Under the pieces are notes generated by a model. The model was given only the letters and a program-made list of their open reading frames with translations. It was not told where the DNA came from and made no database searches. A program made the translations under genes and the position numbers. This document shows, one piece after another, positions 30,401 through 41,535 of a DNA stretch of 64,000 nt (the stretch's first letter is position 1; every line of letters starts with the position of its first letter). Where the stretch lies: positions 28,351,501 to 28,415,500 of the forward strand of contig NC_088932.1 in assembly GCF_038396675.1 (NCBI RefSeq), given 5' to 3'. Source of the DNA: Hydra vulgaris (lineage: Eukaryota > Cnidaria > Hydrozoa > Anthoathecata > Hydridae).

Positions 30401-33400
30401 TACTGCAGTGAGAAAGGAATGATTTAATAATCTCAAAACTTTCCCAGATATACCATATGAAGCAACCTTATGGTTAAGACCAGCACACCAGACTTTATTG
30501 AATGCCTTTTATATATCCATAAAAATATTCCTAGCCTCTACCATGGCCATTAAATTCAAAAGTGAGCAATTAAAATGTTTTTCAATAGTTTGTATATATT
30601 AGGTAAATAGGTTATTATATAACCTGTTTACCTGGAATGACAGGAAGAGTGTACCCATTAAACTCAAAAGTCAAACTAGAGGAAATATTCTATGCAAGTA
30701 GTTCTGCATATCCTTGAGAAAAGTATTAGGAGCAGTCCCATGTAATAGAGATAGAATGGTAACTTACCTATTTTAATGACACTGTTGAAAAAACATCAAA
30801 AAGAATGCAGTCTAAAGAAGAAGGAGAATGATAAAAAACAAAGTAAAATTTGATTGTAAGTGCTAAACGTAAGCACATAAAAAAATGGTCAGGTTAAACC
30901 TGTGTTCATGACAAATAGGTGAATTGATGCATAAGTATATGTCCTGGTCAAGCATTGGGTCTGGACTATTCATCTCCATTTGTCTTGAGCCTTTGTGAAT
31001 TTAGGGATAACAACTATAATAGTATTTTCATTTAGGAAATATCTCTAGTCTTTACTCAACCAAGAGCCCTATGGCATGGGTATTTAAAGTCAGAGTTTAT
31101 TCTCTGAATTGAACAAAACATGGTGCAGGTTGTCCTGGATTACATGTTACTAGTAGCAGAGTGATCATGATAATACTGAACCTGACCTGATTAGAACTAC
31201 ATTCCATTTGTTATATGTTGTAAGTTAAGAAAGTTTGTATATTTTGATATTTATAGTGAAAATCTTAAAAAGGCAAATAATGTTACATTATTAATTACAA
31301 TATCATTGAATTTTATTAAACTCTAAATAATAGAAACTATGACAACACTAGTTATTTTTACGTATTTATTATTATTAATATGTTTTATTTTATGATAACT
31401 TTTTATTTTGATAAATTTAAAATTTATGTAAAATTATAAAAAGAAGTTAGCAAATTTTTATCTATATATGCTATAAAAAGCATGTATATATGCTATATGT
31501 TAATTTAAAAAAGAAGACAGTCATTTTTAAAACACTTTATAAAACAACATTACAAGTCATTACGTTTAGAAATTATTTTTTCTGAACACAATAGTATCTG
31601 GGTCAAAAAACTTGGAGATCCTAATTTTGATGATGGGAAGTTTCCATTTACTATGGGAAGTTTCGATTCACTATGGGAAGTTTCAATGGGGCTGAAGAAT
31701 GTGAGTTAATTAGTCACATTACTCTTCATACTATAAGTCAAGATTATGGGTTGCGATCTGTTGGATTATATAGAGATGATGGCCTTAACTGTTTTTATGG
31801 GATTAATGGACCACAATCCGAGAGAATAAAAAAAAACTGTGTGCATCTTCTTAAGGAGAAGTTTAATTTAAAACAAAAATAAAAACCAACTTAAAAATTG
31901 AAAACTTTCTTGATGTTACCTTCAACCTGTCAGAAAATACTTTCCAGCTATACAGAAAACCAGGTGACTACCAATTATACATCATCCAAATTCAAAATTA
32001 TTCCCAATCAACCTATCCCCTAACAATATTAAATCCATACCAAATATGATATCCAAGCATATTAGCAATATTTGATCTAGCAAAGAAGTTTTTGATACAG
32101 CAACACCATTTTATACCAATGTGAAAAATCTAATTGAAAAACATTTTCCAAAAACACTTTGGTTTTGTAAAACCTTTAATAGAAATAACTTTAACGTCAG
32201 TTATTGCTGTCACCCTAACAACACTAATATTATTTCACACAATAAAAAAATATTATCTAATGTTTCCAACATAATTGTTCCAATGTGTATTTGCCGGCAA
32301 CCTTTACAATGTCTATTTACAGTGACTCTCTTGTTTTGCAAACAAATTATTTCTACAGATTTCAGATAAGCCTTTTTTATGATTTTTTTATGTACAAAGT
32401 GACAACAAATACTATTGAAGAAAAAAAGTTTGTAAAAATTGAAATTCGCATGGATTTATGTTATTCAATCTTAAATAATCAAAGTTACATAGTGACTGAA
32501 CTTAAACAATTTTACTGTATAGAAAACTCAGTTTTTGCTATAAATTATACTAATAACTAAATTTATTTGACTTTGACAAATTGCGCAGGAGTCTTGTTTG
32601 TCAAAGCTTGTATTTTGAGTTAAAGAGAAAAATTAATAAATAAAGTTTTGAACTGCTATTTTCAAATTCAAATTCGGGTTTTTGAGGACTATTGAAAAAA
32701 GATAAGGCTTCATATGAAGCAACCATATTAGTTGCTTGATATGAAGCCTTATCTGCTATCTTCAAACTCACTTTTTTGTTTATGCTAACCGTGAAATTCT
32801 TTTTGCTAAGATGTCCTTCTTCATATAAACAGTACCTGCCCAAATTCAAACTCTATTTTATGTAGTTTATATTATTGTAATTTATATTATAGTATTTTAT
32901 ATAAAATTCCCATTTCTTACCTCTGATCCATTAAAATAAGTGGCACTTTCTCTGTTTGTTGATCTTTTTCTGAAAATTTACTGAAATTAAAAAAGATTCA
33001 TATTAATTTACAATATATACTAAATTTAAATTTTTTCTGTCTTTATTTTTATTGTATATTCAATATCATTTATACAATAATCATCTATTCTATTATAGAA
33101 ATAACATTTTCATGAAAATATTTTTTTTATAAAATAAAAATGCTGACAAATAATAAATAAAATAGGTAAATACTTACAAAGAGTACTTTATTTTATGTTT
33201 TTAAAACATCTGTAGAAATGTTTTCAAATTGAATTAGTTTTAATTTATATGTCACATAGTTGTTTTAAAATGTTAGAAATTAAAGATTTTGCCTTTTGTT
33301 AAAAAAGTCGGCTTTTATGTCAAAGTCTTAATAAGACTCTACAATAAAATATAAAGTAAATGTCCAACAATAAAATTGTTTTAAAACCTTTCAAAAATCA

Positions 33401-34415
33401 AAACTAAATAATAATAAAATATTTTTACTGAGCAGTTTAGTTAATAAAAAAAGTTCAATTACATAAGATAAAGAAAATTTTGTTTAAATACTAAAAAAAT
33501 TGTTTTCATAAGACTGGTTTGATAAAATTGTTTTCAAAAGTCTGGTTTGATAAAATTGCATTGTCATTGTCATAATAAATGTTTTTTATTTGGGTAAAAA
33601 TTAAATTTTTAAAGATAGATTTAGATCAAACTTCAAAACATTTTAAAATTTATATATTCTTAAGCTTTGCCATTAAAATGTGTTTTAATGGCAAAGGTCA
33701 GGAAGCAAAGAAATAAAATTACCATGTTTTTATTATCTATCATTTTGCTATTTATTAACTTACTTTATATAATATGATCTGCTAGCTCTTGCTTGCCTTG
33801 ACTTCTGTAATTGCATTTCTAATTAACATATTATAAATATGTAAAAAAAATTCAAATATTGTAAACAAATTTAAATCACTAATTTCAAATAAACATTTTA
33901 AAAGTTGCATAGCTTAAATTCAAATTCAAATTAAATGTATTCTGAAAAAGATTTTACATTTCATGGAATATTTACATATAGTACAAGTACTAATTTTAAG
34001 TAAACACCATAATAAGAAACTAAAACACTAAACTAAAAAACAAAAAAACAAACAAAAAAAACACAAAAAACACACACACAAAAAAACAAAAAAACAAAAA
34101 AAACAAAAAAAAAAACTAAAACAGTACAATACTTAAACGAAAAACTTTTGGAATAATAATTAAGTAAGAAGTTTGATAATTTAGGACATAATTCAAAATT
34201 TTTTTATACATCTATCTAGAATAAAGACTTTTATATACCTAATTAAAATATAGCAAAAAAAGAGAAATAGATTATAATAATATACAGTAACAACATTGTA
34301 AATAATGTAGTAATATAAGTATCGGTAATAATAATAGGCAATAATAATAAAAACTCCAGTTATTGGTAATAATAATCAAAATAATAATAATACAAATGAT
34401 AAAGATAACAATTCT

Positions 34416-34446
<31 letters not shown>

Positions 34447-37400
34447 GTAATGATAACAATAATATTAATAGTAATAATAACAACAATAGCAACAATAATA
34501 ATAATAACAATATTAAAAAATAGCAATATTTATAATAGTGAGAGTTGGAAATAGAATAATGTTATTATTTTGAGAAAAAGTTAAGAAAGAGCAAGTATTA
34601 GTAGTAATAAATCAGCATTGAAATAAAGAAAGCAGTAGAAAAGAATTTTAGAAAAGATCAATTATTAGTAGTTATAGACCAGCATTGAAGTGAATAAGGT
34701 TAAGATGGATAGTAGATAGTTAGCAGTAGAGTAGCATAGAAATTAGGAAGAATACTTGTTTAATAAAAAATTAAATACTGTTTTTGAATTTGGAAAATGT
34801 AGGGAGAGATTTTAACTGTGAGGGGAGACTATTCCATGTGCATATGCTCTGATATTTAATCGATTCATGTCCATAACAAACAGTTCTATGTTTTGGTATA
34901 GATAATTTGAAGCTTTTAGCTGATCGAAGTTGGTAACAAGTATTTTTTTTATAAGTAAAAAAATCAGTAAATGGAGGAGGTAAGGTTTTATGTTGCTGTT
35001 TCCATACAAATAAACAGTTGGAGTGTTGAATAAGGTCTTTTAACTTAAGTATCTTTGATATGTAGTAGAGAATATTTGGGTCAGAGTTAAAATGCTGAAA
35101 ATAGATTATTTTTAGGGCTTTATTTTGGAGGTGAGATAATCTTTTAAGTGTTAGAGATTGGGTTTGTCCCCATATTTGACAAGCGTATCTAAGATGAGAC
35201 TCAAAAACCACATGATATATGTTAAGAAGTGTTTCAAGATTAAGATAATGTCAAACTTTGGCCAACAAACCGTTGGACCTGGTTAGTTTCAGTGCTAAGT
35301 CTTGAAGATGGGATGCAAAACTTAAATTAGAATCAATTTTGATACCAAGATACTTGATAAAATTCACAGTTTTTATTTTTAGACCACTTAATCTGAAATT
35401 CAGATGCTTTTTAATTTTTGTTTGACTTGATTTAAAGATAATAATTTCAGTTTTTTTGGAATTTAGTGATAATTTATTAGATAGAAGCCACTGGAATAGA
35501 TTCGCTAAGTCATGGTTTATATTTTTGTTTATCTTTTTAAGTAATTTGTTTATTAAAAGCAGATTGGTGTCATCAGCAAAGTGGTAAGCAGTGGAAAACT
35601 TCAGAGAGGTATTAAGATCATTAATAAAGAGAAGGAAAAGTAATGGTCCTAATACAGAGCCTTGTGGGACACCATTTGTTGATTTTATTAATTCAGATTC
35701 TATCCCATTAATAGAAACAAATTGTGTTCTATTTTGAAGATAAGAAAAAAACCATTGGAGTGTTGTGCCTCTAATACCATAGTACTAAAACTTTCTGATA
35801 AGAATAGAATGATCAACTGTATCAAAGGCTTTCTGGAGATCAACAAAAACACCACATGCAAACAATTTATTGTCCAAAGCTGTTCTAATTTTTTCAGTTA
35901 TATCAATTAGTGCATGAGTTGTTGAATGATTGTTTCTAAACCCATACTGATTTTTATAAAGACACTTGAATTTCTTCAGAAAGTTGTAGAGTCTATTGTG
36001 CATAGCTTTCTCAAATAGTTTGCTTATATTTGAGAGAAGAGAGATTGGGCGATAATTAGAGTAATCCAGTAGAGAACCTTTTTTATGTATTGGTGTCACT
36101 TTAGCTATCTTAAGGAGATCTGGAAAAATTCCATTTCTAAATGAGTTATTCATAATTATGGATAGTGGCTTTAAGATTATGTTTGGAATAAGCTTAAGAA
36201 TAAATGTGGGAAGGCTGTTTGGGCCCAGACTTTTTTGTTTTAAAGTTTCATAATGAGACTCGATACCTCAACTTCAGTCACTGGCTTAAAGAAAAAAGAA
36301 CTTTTATTAGGATTTTTTAGAAAGTCTCTAAAATCATATTTAGGGATAATTTTTTTGTTTATTAGATTCTCTTGGATAGTAGCAAAGTAATTGTTAAAAA
36401 TATTAGCAATTGTGGTTGAATCAGAGAGGACTTTATCATTTATTTTGAGGTTGAAAGAGTTATTGTATATAGTAGATCTGATGTTGATAATTTCTTTTAT
36501 TCCTTTCCAAGTTCTCTTAATGCTGTTTAGGTTGTTGTTGAAAAAGGAAATGTAATACATTTTTTTGGATTGTTTAAGTAAGTTGCTTATTTTATTTCTA
36601 TATAACCTAAATTTATCAAAGAGTAGATTTCTTGTATTAGTATTGTTTGATTTAACAAATTTTTTATAAATGACATTTTTGGTTGAGATGGATTTAAGAA
36701 TACCAGCGGTTATCCATGGTTTAGATTTAAGTTTAATTTGTTTTTTTGTTAAAACTTTGTATGGAGCATGCCTGTCTAGAACTTTTTCAAATGTATTTAA
36801 AAAACTTATCATTGTTTTATTTATATCGACGTCTTTTATTTGCACCTCCCAGTTTATACTAGATATATCTTGTATAAAGGTGTCAGTATCAAAGTTTTTA
36901 AAGCATCGTCTAGAGATTTTTATATTCTTTTTTTTTGGTGTAATACCAGGAGTACAGAGAAACTGGGCCATGTGGTGTGAAATAGAAACTGTTAGATTGC
37001 CAGAGATTGTTTCAGGAGAATAGGAGTTTATAAAAATATTATCAATGAGAGTTTTGGTTTTTGAGGTTATACGTGTTGGAAGTATGATGGATGAAAGAAG
37101 CGAGCAAGAGCATAATGTTTGAAGATAATTAGAAACAGTAGGAGATTCTCTATAATTAATTAAGTCCATGTTGAAATCACCCATTAATATAATGTTTTTT
37201 TTTCATAACTTAATTTCTCAAGTAAAGGCGTTAAATGGTTTGCAATGAATTGTTTTGGATTTAAAGTTGGATGACGATATATGCAGCCAATTAAAGCATT
37301 GGTTTTATGAGGGTTGATAGTTTCAACAAAAACTGATTCAAGAAATTTTGAGGCATAGATTGTAAGATCATCACGAACTACATAGTTAAGATTAGAGCTT

Positions 37401-40400
37401 AGATAAAGAAGAGCCCCACCTTTTTTTGACTCAGTAGGGCAATGTTCAGTGTTAAATCCATTTATGGTAATATCAGTTATATTTGAGTCTTTTACATATA
37501 AATTTGATTCAGTAATTCCTATCACCATAGGGGAAGTGTTAAGAGTGCCAATTAGGCTACGGAGATCGTCGATATGTTGTGGCAAGGAAGCAATATTGAG
37601 ATGAAGATATATATCAGTATCAGGATTTAAAGAATTATTGAATTCAGTAACATCAAGATATTTACAATTAATAGTTGGATTATATACATTATTCATATCT
37701 CTATATAGACTTTTTAAGTGAGCAGGAGATTCAAGAGATTTTAATAGCTTTAATGGAAGATTCTTGCATGAAAGTGTAAGTTTAAGTTCATGATTGGAAA
37801 GGGTACTAAATGGTATATTTTCGGAAATACAGTCAGAGCAATACCATTCTAAAGAATCATTGGAGATAATGCTATATGTATGCTTATTGATTAGATTGCA
37901 CTTTGTGTGAATCCAAGAAAAGCAGCAGTCACATTGGATGACTCTATGGTTTTTAGATACATTTTTTTTGCAAAGTTCGCAGGATTGTTTTAATATCATA
38001 TTTCATAAATTAATATTTTTGAATCACATATAAGTCTATTAGAAGTTTCTAAGCATATAGAGATAATGCATACAAAATGATAGAGCAACAAATTAAAATG
38101 ATAAAGCAAAACTGAAATGATAATGTATAGGATTTAATGGATTAGGTTTGTAGTTGTAAATCAATTTTTATGTGTAAGATATTATTAATGTATATAGTAT
38201 ATATACTATCTTTTTATAATAATATTTTAAACAAAGTTAAAAAGAGAAACTTTATATTATAGTCATAACTGAAAATATAAGTTTAGATAACTAAATATTT
38301 TGTTTTTAAGTATATAGGGGTAATTAAGCAATATAACAGTAAATATAAATTAATAATATGAAATATAATTTTATGATATTGGTAAATACACTAATACTAT
38401 TTAGTAATAATGAGCATTTGTATATTTTAAGTATAAGACTATATAAGAATAAAGCTATATAAGTACACAAACTTATAATATAGATGGAATATAAATTTAT
38501 TAGAATAACGCAACTATATAAATTAATATAGAATTTACATTAATAAATTAATATAGAATATAGCAAGCACAATATATACACTATTCACATGTACATATAT
38601 ACATATACACACACATATAAATACACATATACATAAATCAGTTACACTATATATATATATATATATATATGCTAATTAACAATATGCAATAGAAATTGTG
38701 TGAATAGTAAAGATCAGCAACAAATTTAACTTTTGTTTTACTTTTATATTGTTAACAAGGGTTAGTATAGTCTTATATAAGAAAGCTTGCTGTTTTGAAC
38801 ATAGATCAGGTGTACCAGGATATTGTTTTATGCAATACAATAATCAATGCATTTACTCATGTGTTAGTAATAGCAATAATAATTAAAATTTAAAAAAATT
38901 AAAAAAAAAAAAAAAAAAAAAAAGAGTTTGTAGTGAATAATAAGTAATACTAAAGTAACTACTGTTATACTGTAGTACTGAAGTTTCACAGTAGTACTGA
39001 AGTATAACAGTAGTACTGAAGTATAACAGTAGTACTGAAGTATAACAGTAGTACTGAAGGAATCAATAAGTAATACTAAAGTAATTACTGAAGTAATTAA
39101 TAAATAGTACTGCAGTAATTAAAGGGGTGCTACTTTATAAATGCTTTTTATTTATTTTTTACCAGTGATTGCATTTGATCTAAAAACCTCTCAACTCTAT
39201 AACGAAACACAAACTTTTTTTTCAAGGTTCATGTTTCAAGTTATAGAGTTGAGAGCAGGTTGTAACCACAACTAAAGTAGCCTCCTCGACTGTACAAGCC
39301 TTCTTGGCCTTGAGGAGGTTAATTAACATAAATCTGATCCGAACAGTATAAACTTGTCACTAAAAAGAATATTTGACCATTAATGACTCCTCTACTTTAG
39401 AATCTTTGATGCAAATTATTTTTGGGCATTTTCATTTGTCAAAGAAATCAATGGCTTTTTAGATTATTCACAAACACACATACACATTCTTTCACACATA
39501 TACATACCTAATTTAAGTTGAAGATCAGAAGGCATTCTTCTTTTTGTTTCAGGTTGGGTTTTTATCTAATATGAAAAATAATTTGTGTATTGACTTTAAA
39601 TTGTATCAAAAATTAATTTTTTTAACATTTAATTGATTGAATTGGGTGGTGAACTTAAATCTACCACCCAATTCAATCAATTAAATCAAAATAAATCTAT
39701 ATAACTCCTGCTAAATTTAGTGCACATCTCAATTTTTATTGCATCCATCACTTTATTACAGAACTTTATTTACCTGAGAAATAGTTTAACAAAAACAATG
39801 GAATCATATAAATATAACATTGAGATTTTAATCCTGAATAATTAAATTCAAAAACTTTAAAAAACATTCCAGTCGTTTTAACAAAAGTTATTTTGTGAAA
39901 AGCAAAAATCCTTTCTTTGAATTCTTATATTTGTTTTTTAACATAAACCAACTTGTTCTTATATGTAAAAACTTGTAAAGACAAAAGTTTTATTCTAGTT
40001 TACTAATGACACATTTACTTAGTTCTTATTTTTTGTAAAATCCAACCAACTTTTTGTATTTTGGTAAAACATATTCAGTAAAACTATTGTTATACCAAAT
40101 CAAATATATTATATGGCTTACAAATAGCTGGTTAGATTTTACAAAAAATATAAATTAAGTAAACCTGTAATTAGTAAATTAGAATAAAACTTTTTTTATA
40201 CAAGTTTTTATTATTTTTAAAGAATGTCCAAGGAAATTTTATTTAATAAAATGAAGATCTAAGAAAATTTATTTTTAAATAAATAAACTAGGTATAAACA
40301 AGCAAATAATTTCAATTTTTTAAATTTTTAGTGAAAAGAAGATAATGCAGAGATGTTCTAAATTATATTTTATTTAAAAACCTAAAAAAAAGTACCATTG

Positions 40401-40563
40401 TTATTATTATTAATAATTTAGTTATACAGTAATAGTTTTAACAATGATATGCTACTAATAAAAATAAAATGAAAATTACCTCATTTATATTAAAAGACAA
40501 ACCATTCAAATTCTCATCTTCTTTATTACAGTTTACTTGATTATTTGGTTGAGTTACACTCAT
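27425..40563 (-). CDS. FAM219: FAM219 family protein, complete, seven exons
   Basis: Exons in transcription order: 40480-40563, 39508-39565, 33764-33818, 32921-32980, 28912-28966, 28722-28768, 27425-27530 (465 nt: 154 codons plus stop). All introns are GT-AG and every phase joins. The protein resembles vertebrate FAM219A/B in three places: SDLQLKLEMQLQKSRQARAS, PLILMDQS, and near the C terminus DQLLKDGFRLDELTDNEDLD, ending in a Cys-rich tail STPWCTC...CSIQ. Family function is unknown; there is no signal peptide or membrane segment. Start ATG at 40561-40563 is the first in frame. Its introns carry a SINE, two LINEs and a Penelope-like fragment, spreading a 465-nt reading frame over 13 kb. A paralogue-specific name (A or B) cannot be assigned. 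Confidence 0.92.
27620..27851 (+). mobile_element. SINE copy (tRNA-Met-headed family)
   Basis: From the B box onward it matches the 4546-4787 family: GTTTGATCCCCAAC, CCCTGGTAGTA, CAGCCTTGTTTGCCAAGGT, a GAGTAGCC tail and an A-run end. The first half of the tRNA head is missing or diverged. In the last intron of FAM219. Confidence 0.75.
27852..28700. other. Intronic DNA of FAM219, nothing recognised
   Basis: AT-rich sequence between the SINE and the sixth FAM219 exon, with small direct repeats (TATAAATTTCTAATAAAAAT). No coding or element signature on either strand. Confidence 0.5.
29385..31130 (-). mobile_element. LINE copy, decayed (same family as 58130-61680)
   Basis: The minus-strand 3' end carries the CTTGCAGCCTTGATG family terminus near 29395. 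Coding remnants: YCCHIWAGSSKDKP (29760-29993), an RT piece including GLPQGTVLGPVLYLIFNGLP-like sequence near 30290-30350 in shifted frames, and 5' sequence matching ATCTCTAGTCTTTACTCAAC near 31040. Several internal deletions. In an intron of FAM219. Confidence 0.75.
31585..32560 (+). pseudogene. Penelope-like reverse transcriptase relic
   Basis: Plus-strand MGSFNGAEECELISHITLHT and VGLYRDDGLNCFYGINGPQS (31673-31882) show the family's GAE..EL and YRDD motifs. Shifted frames then give TNLKIENFLDV (near 31890), HFPKTLWFCKTFNRNNFNVS and SHNKKILSN (near 32140-32270). YRDD is intact here, unlike the copy at 14397. A partial duplication of CTATGGGAAGTTTC lies at 31650-31685. The endonuclease part was not recognised. 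In an intron of FAM219. Confidence 0.7.
32700..32754. repeat. Hairpin with 23-nt arms
   Basis: GATAAGGCTTCATATGAAGC AAC, seven-base loop, then its inverse with one extra base. Intronic. Confidence 0.85.
34020..34130. repeat. A/C-rich low-complexity tract
   Basis: AAAAAACA words for about 100 bases in a FAM219 intron. Confidence 0.85.
34320..34515. repeat. (TAA)n-type microsatellite
   Basis: AATAATAAT run with interruptions. It lies about 250 nt beyond the C terminus of the LINE ORF and may be that LINE's 3' tail or grown from it. Confidence 0.85.
34771..37999 (-). mobile_element. Nearly full-length CR1/L2-type LINE with N-terminal PHD finger, inactivated
   Basis: The ORF starts at 37999. 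It opens with a PHD finger (CELCKKN, CDCCFSWIHTKC, WYCSDC), then an APE endonuclease (HLNIASLPQHIDDL; VIGITESNL; CIYRHPT; MGDFNMDLINY). A linker follows, then a reverse transcriptase (YRPISLLSNISKLFEKAMHN; GVPQGSVLGPLLFLLFINDL; HFADDTNLLLI) and a C-terminal domain (LRYACQIWGQ; TWNSLPSQLK). FADD is intact. Damage: one base missing from an A run near 37195, a shift near 36245, TAG near 35785 and TGA near 35245. In an intron of FAM219. No separate gag-like ORF was seen upstream. Confidence 0.9.
38000..38900. other. Possible LINE 5' UTR or intronic DNA
   Basis: AT-rich sequence upstream (minus sense) of the PHD-LINE start codon, with a TA tract at 38645-38672 and poly-A at 38903-38922. No ORF; it may be the LINE's 5' untranslated region, but its boundary cannot be set. 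Confidence 0.35.
38955..39065. repeat. 19-bp minisatellite (AGTAGTACTGAAGTATAAC)n
   Basis: Four to five tandem units with flanking partial units (TAATACTAAAGTAA), in a FAM219 intron. Confidence 0.85.
39186..39330 (+). mobile_element. SINE copy with inverted duplication of its body
   Basis: GTTATAGAGTTGAGAGCAGG through GTAGCCTCCTCGACTGTACA and CTTGGCCTTGAGGAGGTTAA match the SINE tail. Its left part is an inverted partial copy (CTCTCAACTCTATAACGAAA), giving a hairpin at 39188-39258. Confidence 0.7.
39628..39685. repeat. Perfect palindrome with ~23-nt arms
   Basis: TTTAATTGATTGAATTGGGT GGT, 12-base loop, then its exact inverse. It is about 60 nt upstream (minus sense) of FAM219 exon 2. Confidence 0.9.
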
Positions 40564-40665
40564 AGGTGATAATCATTTATTTTATTACAGTTTACTTGAT
40601 TATTTGGTTGATTGCAGTTTACTTGATTATGTTTTTAAGTTACACTCATAGATGATAATCATTTA
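40555..40665 (-). repeat. Tandem duplication of the FAM219 start-codon region
   Basis: Minus strand: AAATAAATGATTATCANCTA then ATGAGTGTAACT occurs twice, at the true start (40563) and about 80 nt upstream. The upstream copy reads ATG AGT GTA ACT TAA, a four-codon reading frame. The following AATCAAGTAAACTG is also repeated. Confidence 0.85.
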
Positions 40666-40837
40666 TTTTGAAATAATTTTTTTTAAATCATCTTAATACA
40701 TTCAATAATTGTTAATACGTATATACAGTATATACAATAAATATACAAACCCATGCTCAATAAGGTATCATTATAAAGCTACCATTCCACCATATCCATT
40801 TACATTATTATTCTCTGTGATGCCCCTAATAGACAGC

Positions 40838-40951
40838 ACTTTACTTGTTTCTCCACTTCAGAGTTAAAGCATTGAGAGAGGGTTGTAACAAAAATAACAA
40901 CAGTAATGACACCCTCAACCTTAAGGAGGTGAATTGCTTTTTTTTTTTTAA
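40838..40951 (+). mobile_element. SINE copy, 5'-truncated
   Basis: TTACTTGTTTCTCCACTTCAG, ATTGAGAGAGGGTTGTAAC, CTCAACCTTAAGGAGGTGAA and a T-run match the SINE family. It lies between the FAM219 start and the TRMT13 stop. Confidence 0.7.
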
Positions 40952-41059
40952 ATTTTTGATATGACTAAACAATGTCAAGACCTGAAAAAGACCAACTTTA
41001 AAATAGTAGGTCTCAAGAAATCTCAAGACAAGACATCAAGTTTTGCTACAACAAAAGTC

Positions 41060-41265
41060 ACAAGGTCCCCTGAGGTCACTGTTAAACACACTGTCAATCA
41101 CAACATAATTTTTGTTGTTAATCACAGCATAATTTTTTACCATCACCACCAACAACATGCTGTACCATCACCACTAACAACATAAAATGTTGTACCATTG
41201 TCACTAACAACATAAAATGCTAGACCATCACCACTAACAACATAAAATGCTGTATCATCACCAAT
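41060..41265. repeat. ~33-bp tandem repeat (ACCATCACCACTAACAACAT...)
   Basis: About five diverged units, partly translated as Val-Asn-His repeats in one frame. Intergenic between FAM219 and TRMT13. Confidence 0.8.
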
Positions 41266-41535
41266 GGTAATGCTTAACATATTCTTTGGCAAACAACAAT
41301 GCCATAATAGTTTCCATTCTAATAAATTAACATATGTATAAAATATAAAAAGATTAGCTTGATTTTTGAAATATGAAAAATGAAAGATAAAAAATAAAGT
41401 CTAAAAAAATACGAGCAAATATTAAAAATAATCTTAAATAAGCTTAATCAACAACACAGAAATGATTTTTTTCATGAATAAATATTTTACAACCGTATGA
41501 ATACATTTATATCATGATAATTTTACTATAAAATT

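Noticed and set aside
34272..34554. Ile/Asn-rich ORFs
   Set aside because: Products of the (TAA)n repeat; no domain and no splice context.
36670..37023. Plus-strand 117-aa ORF
   Set aside because: Antisense shadow of the PHD-LINE ORF on the minus strand.
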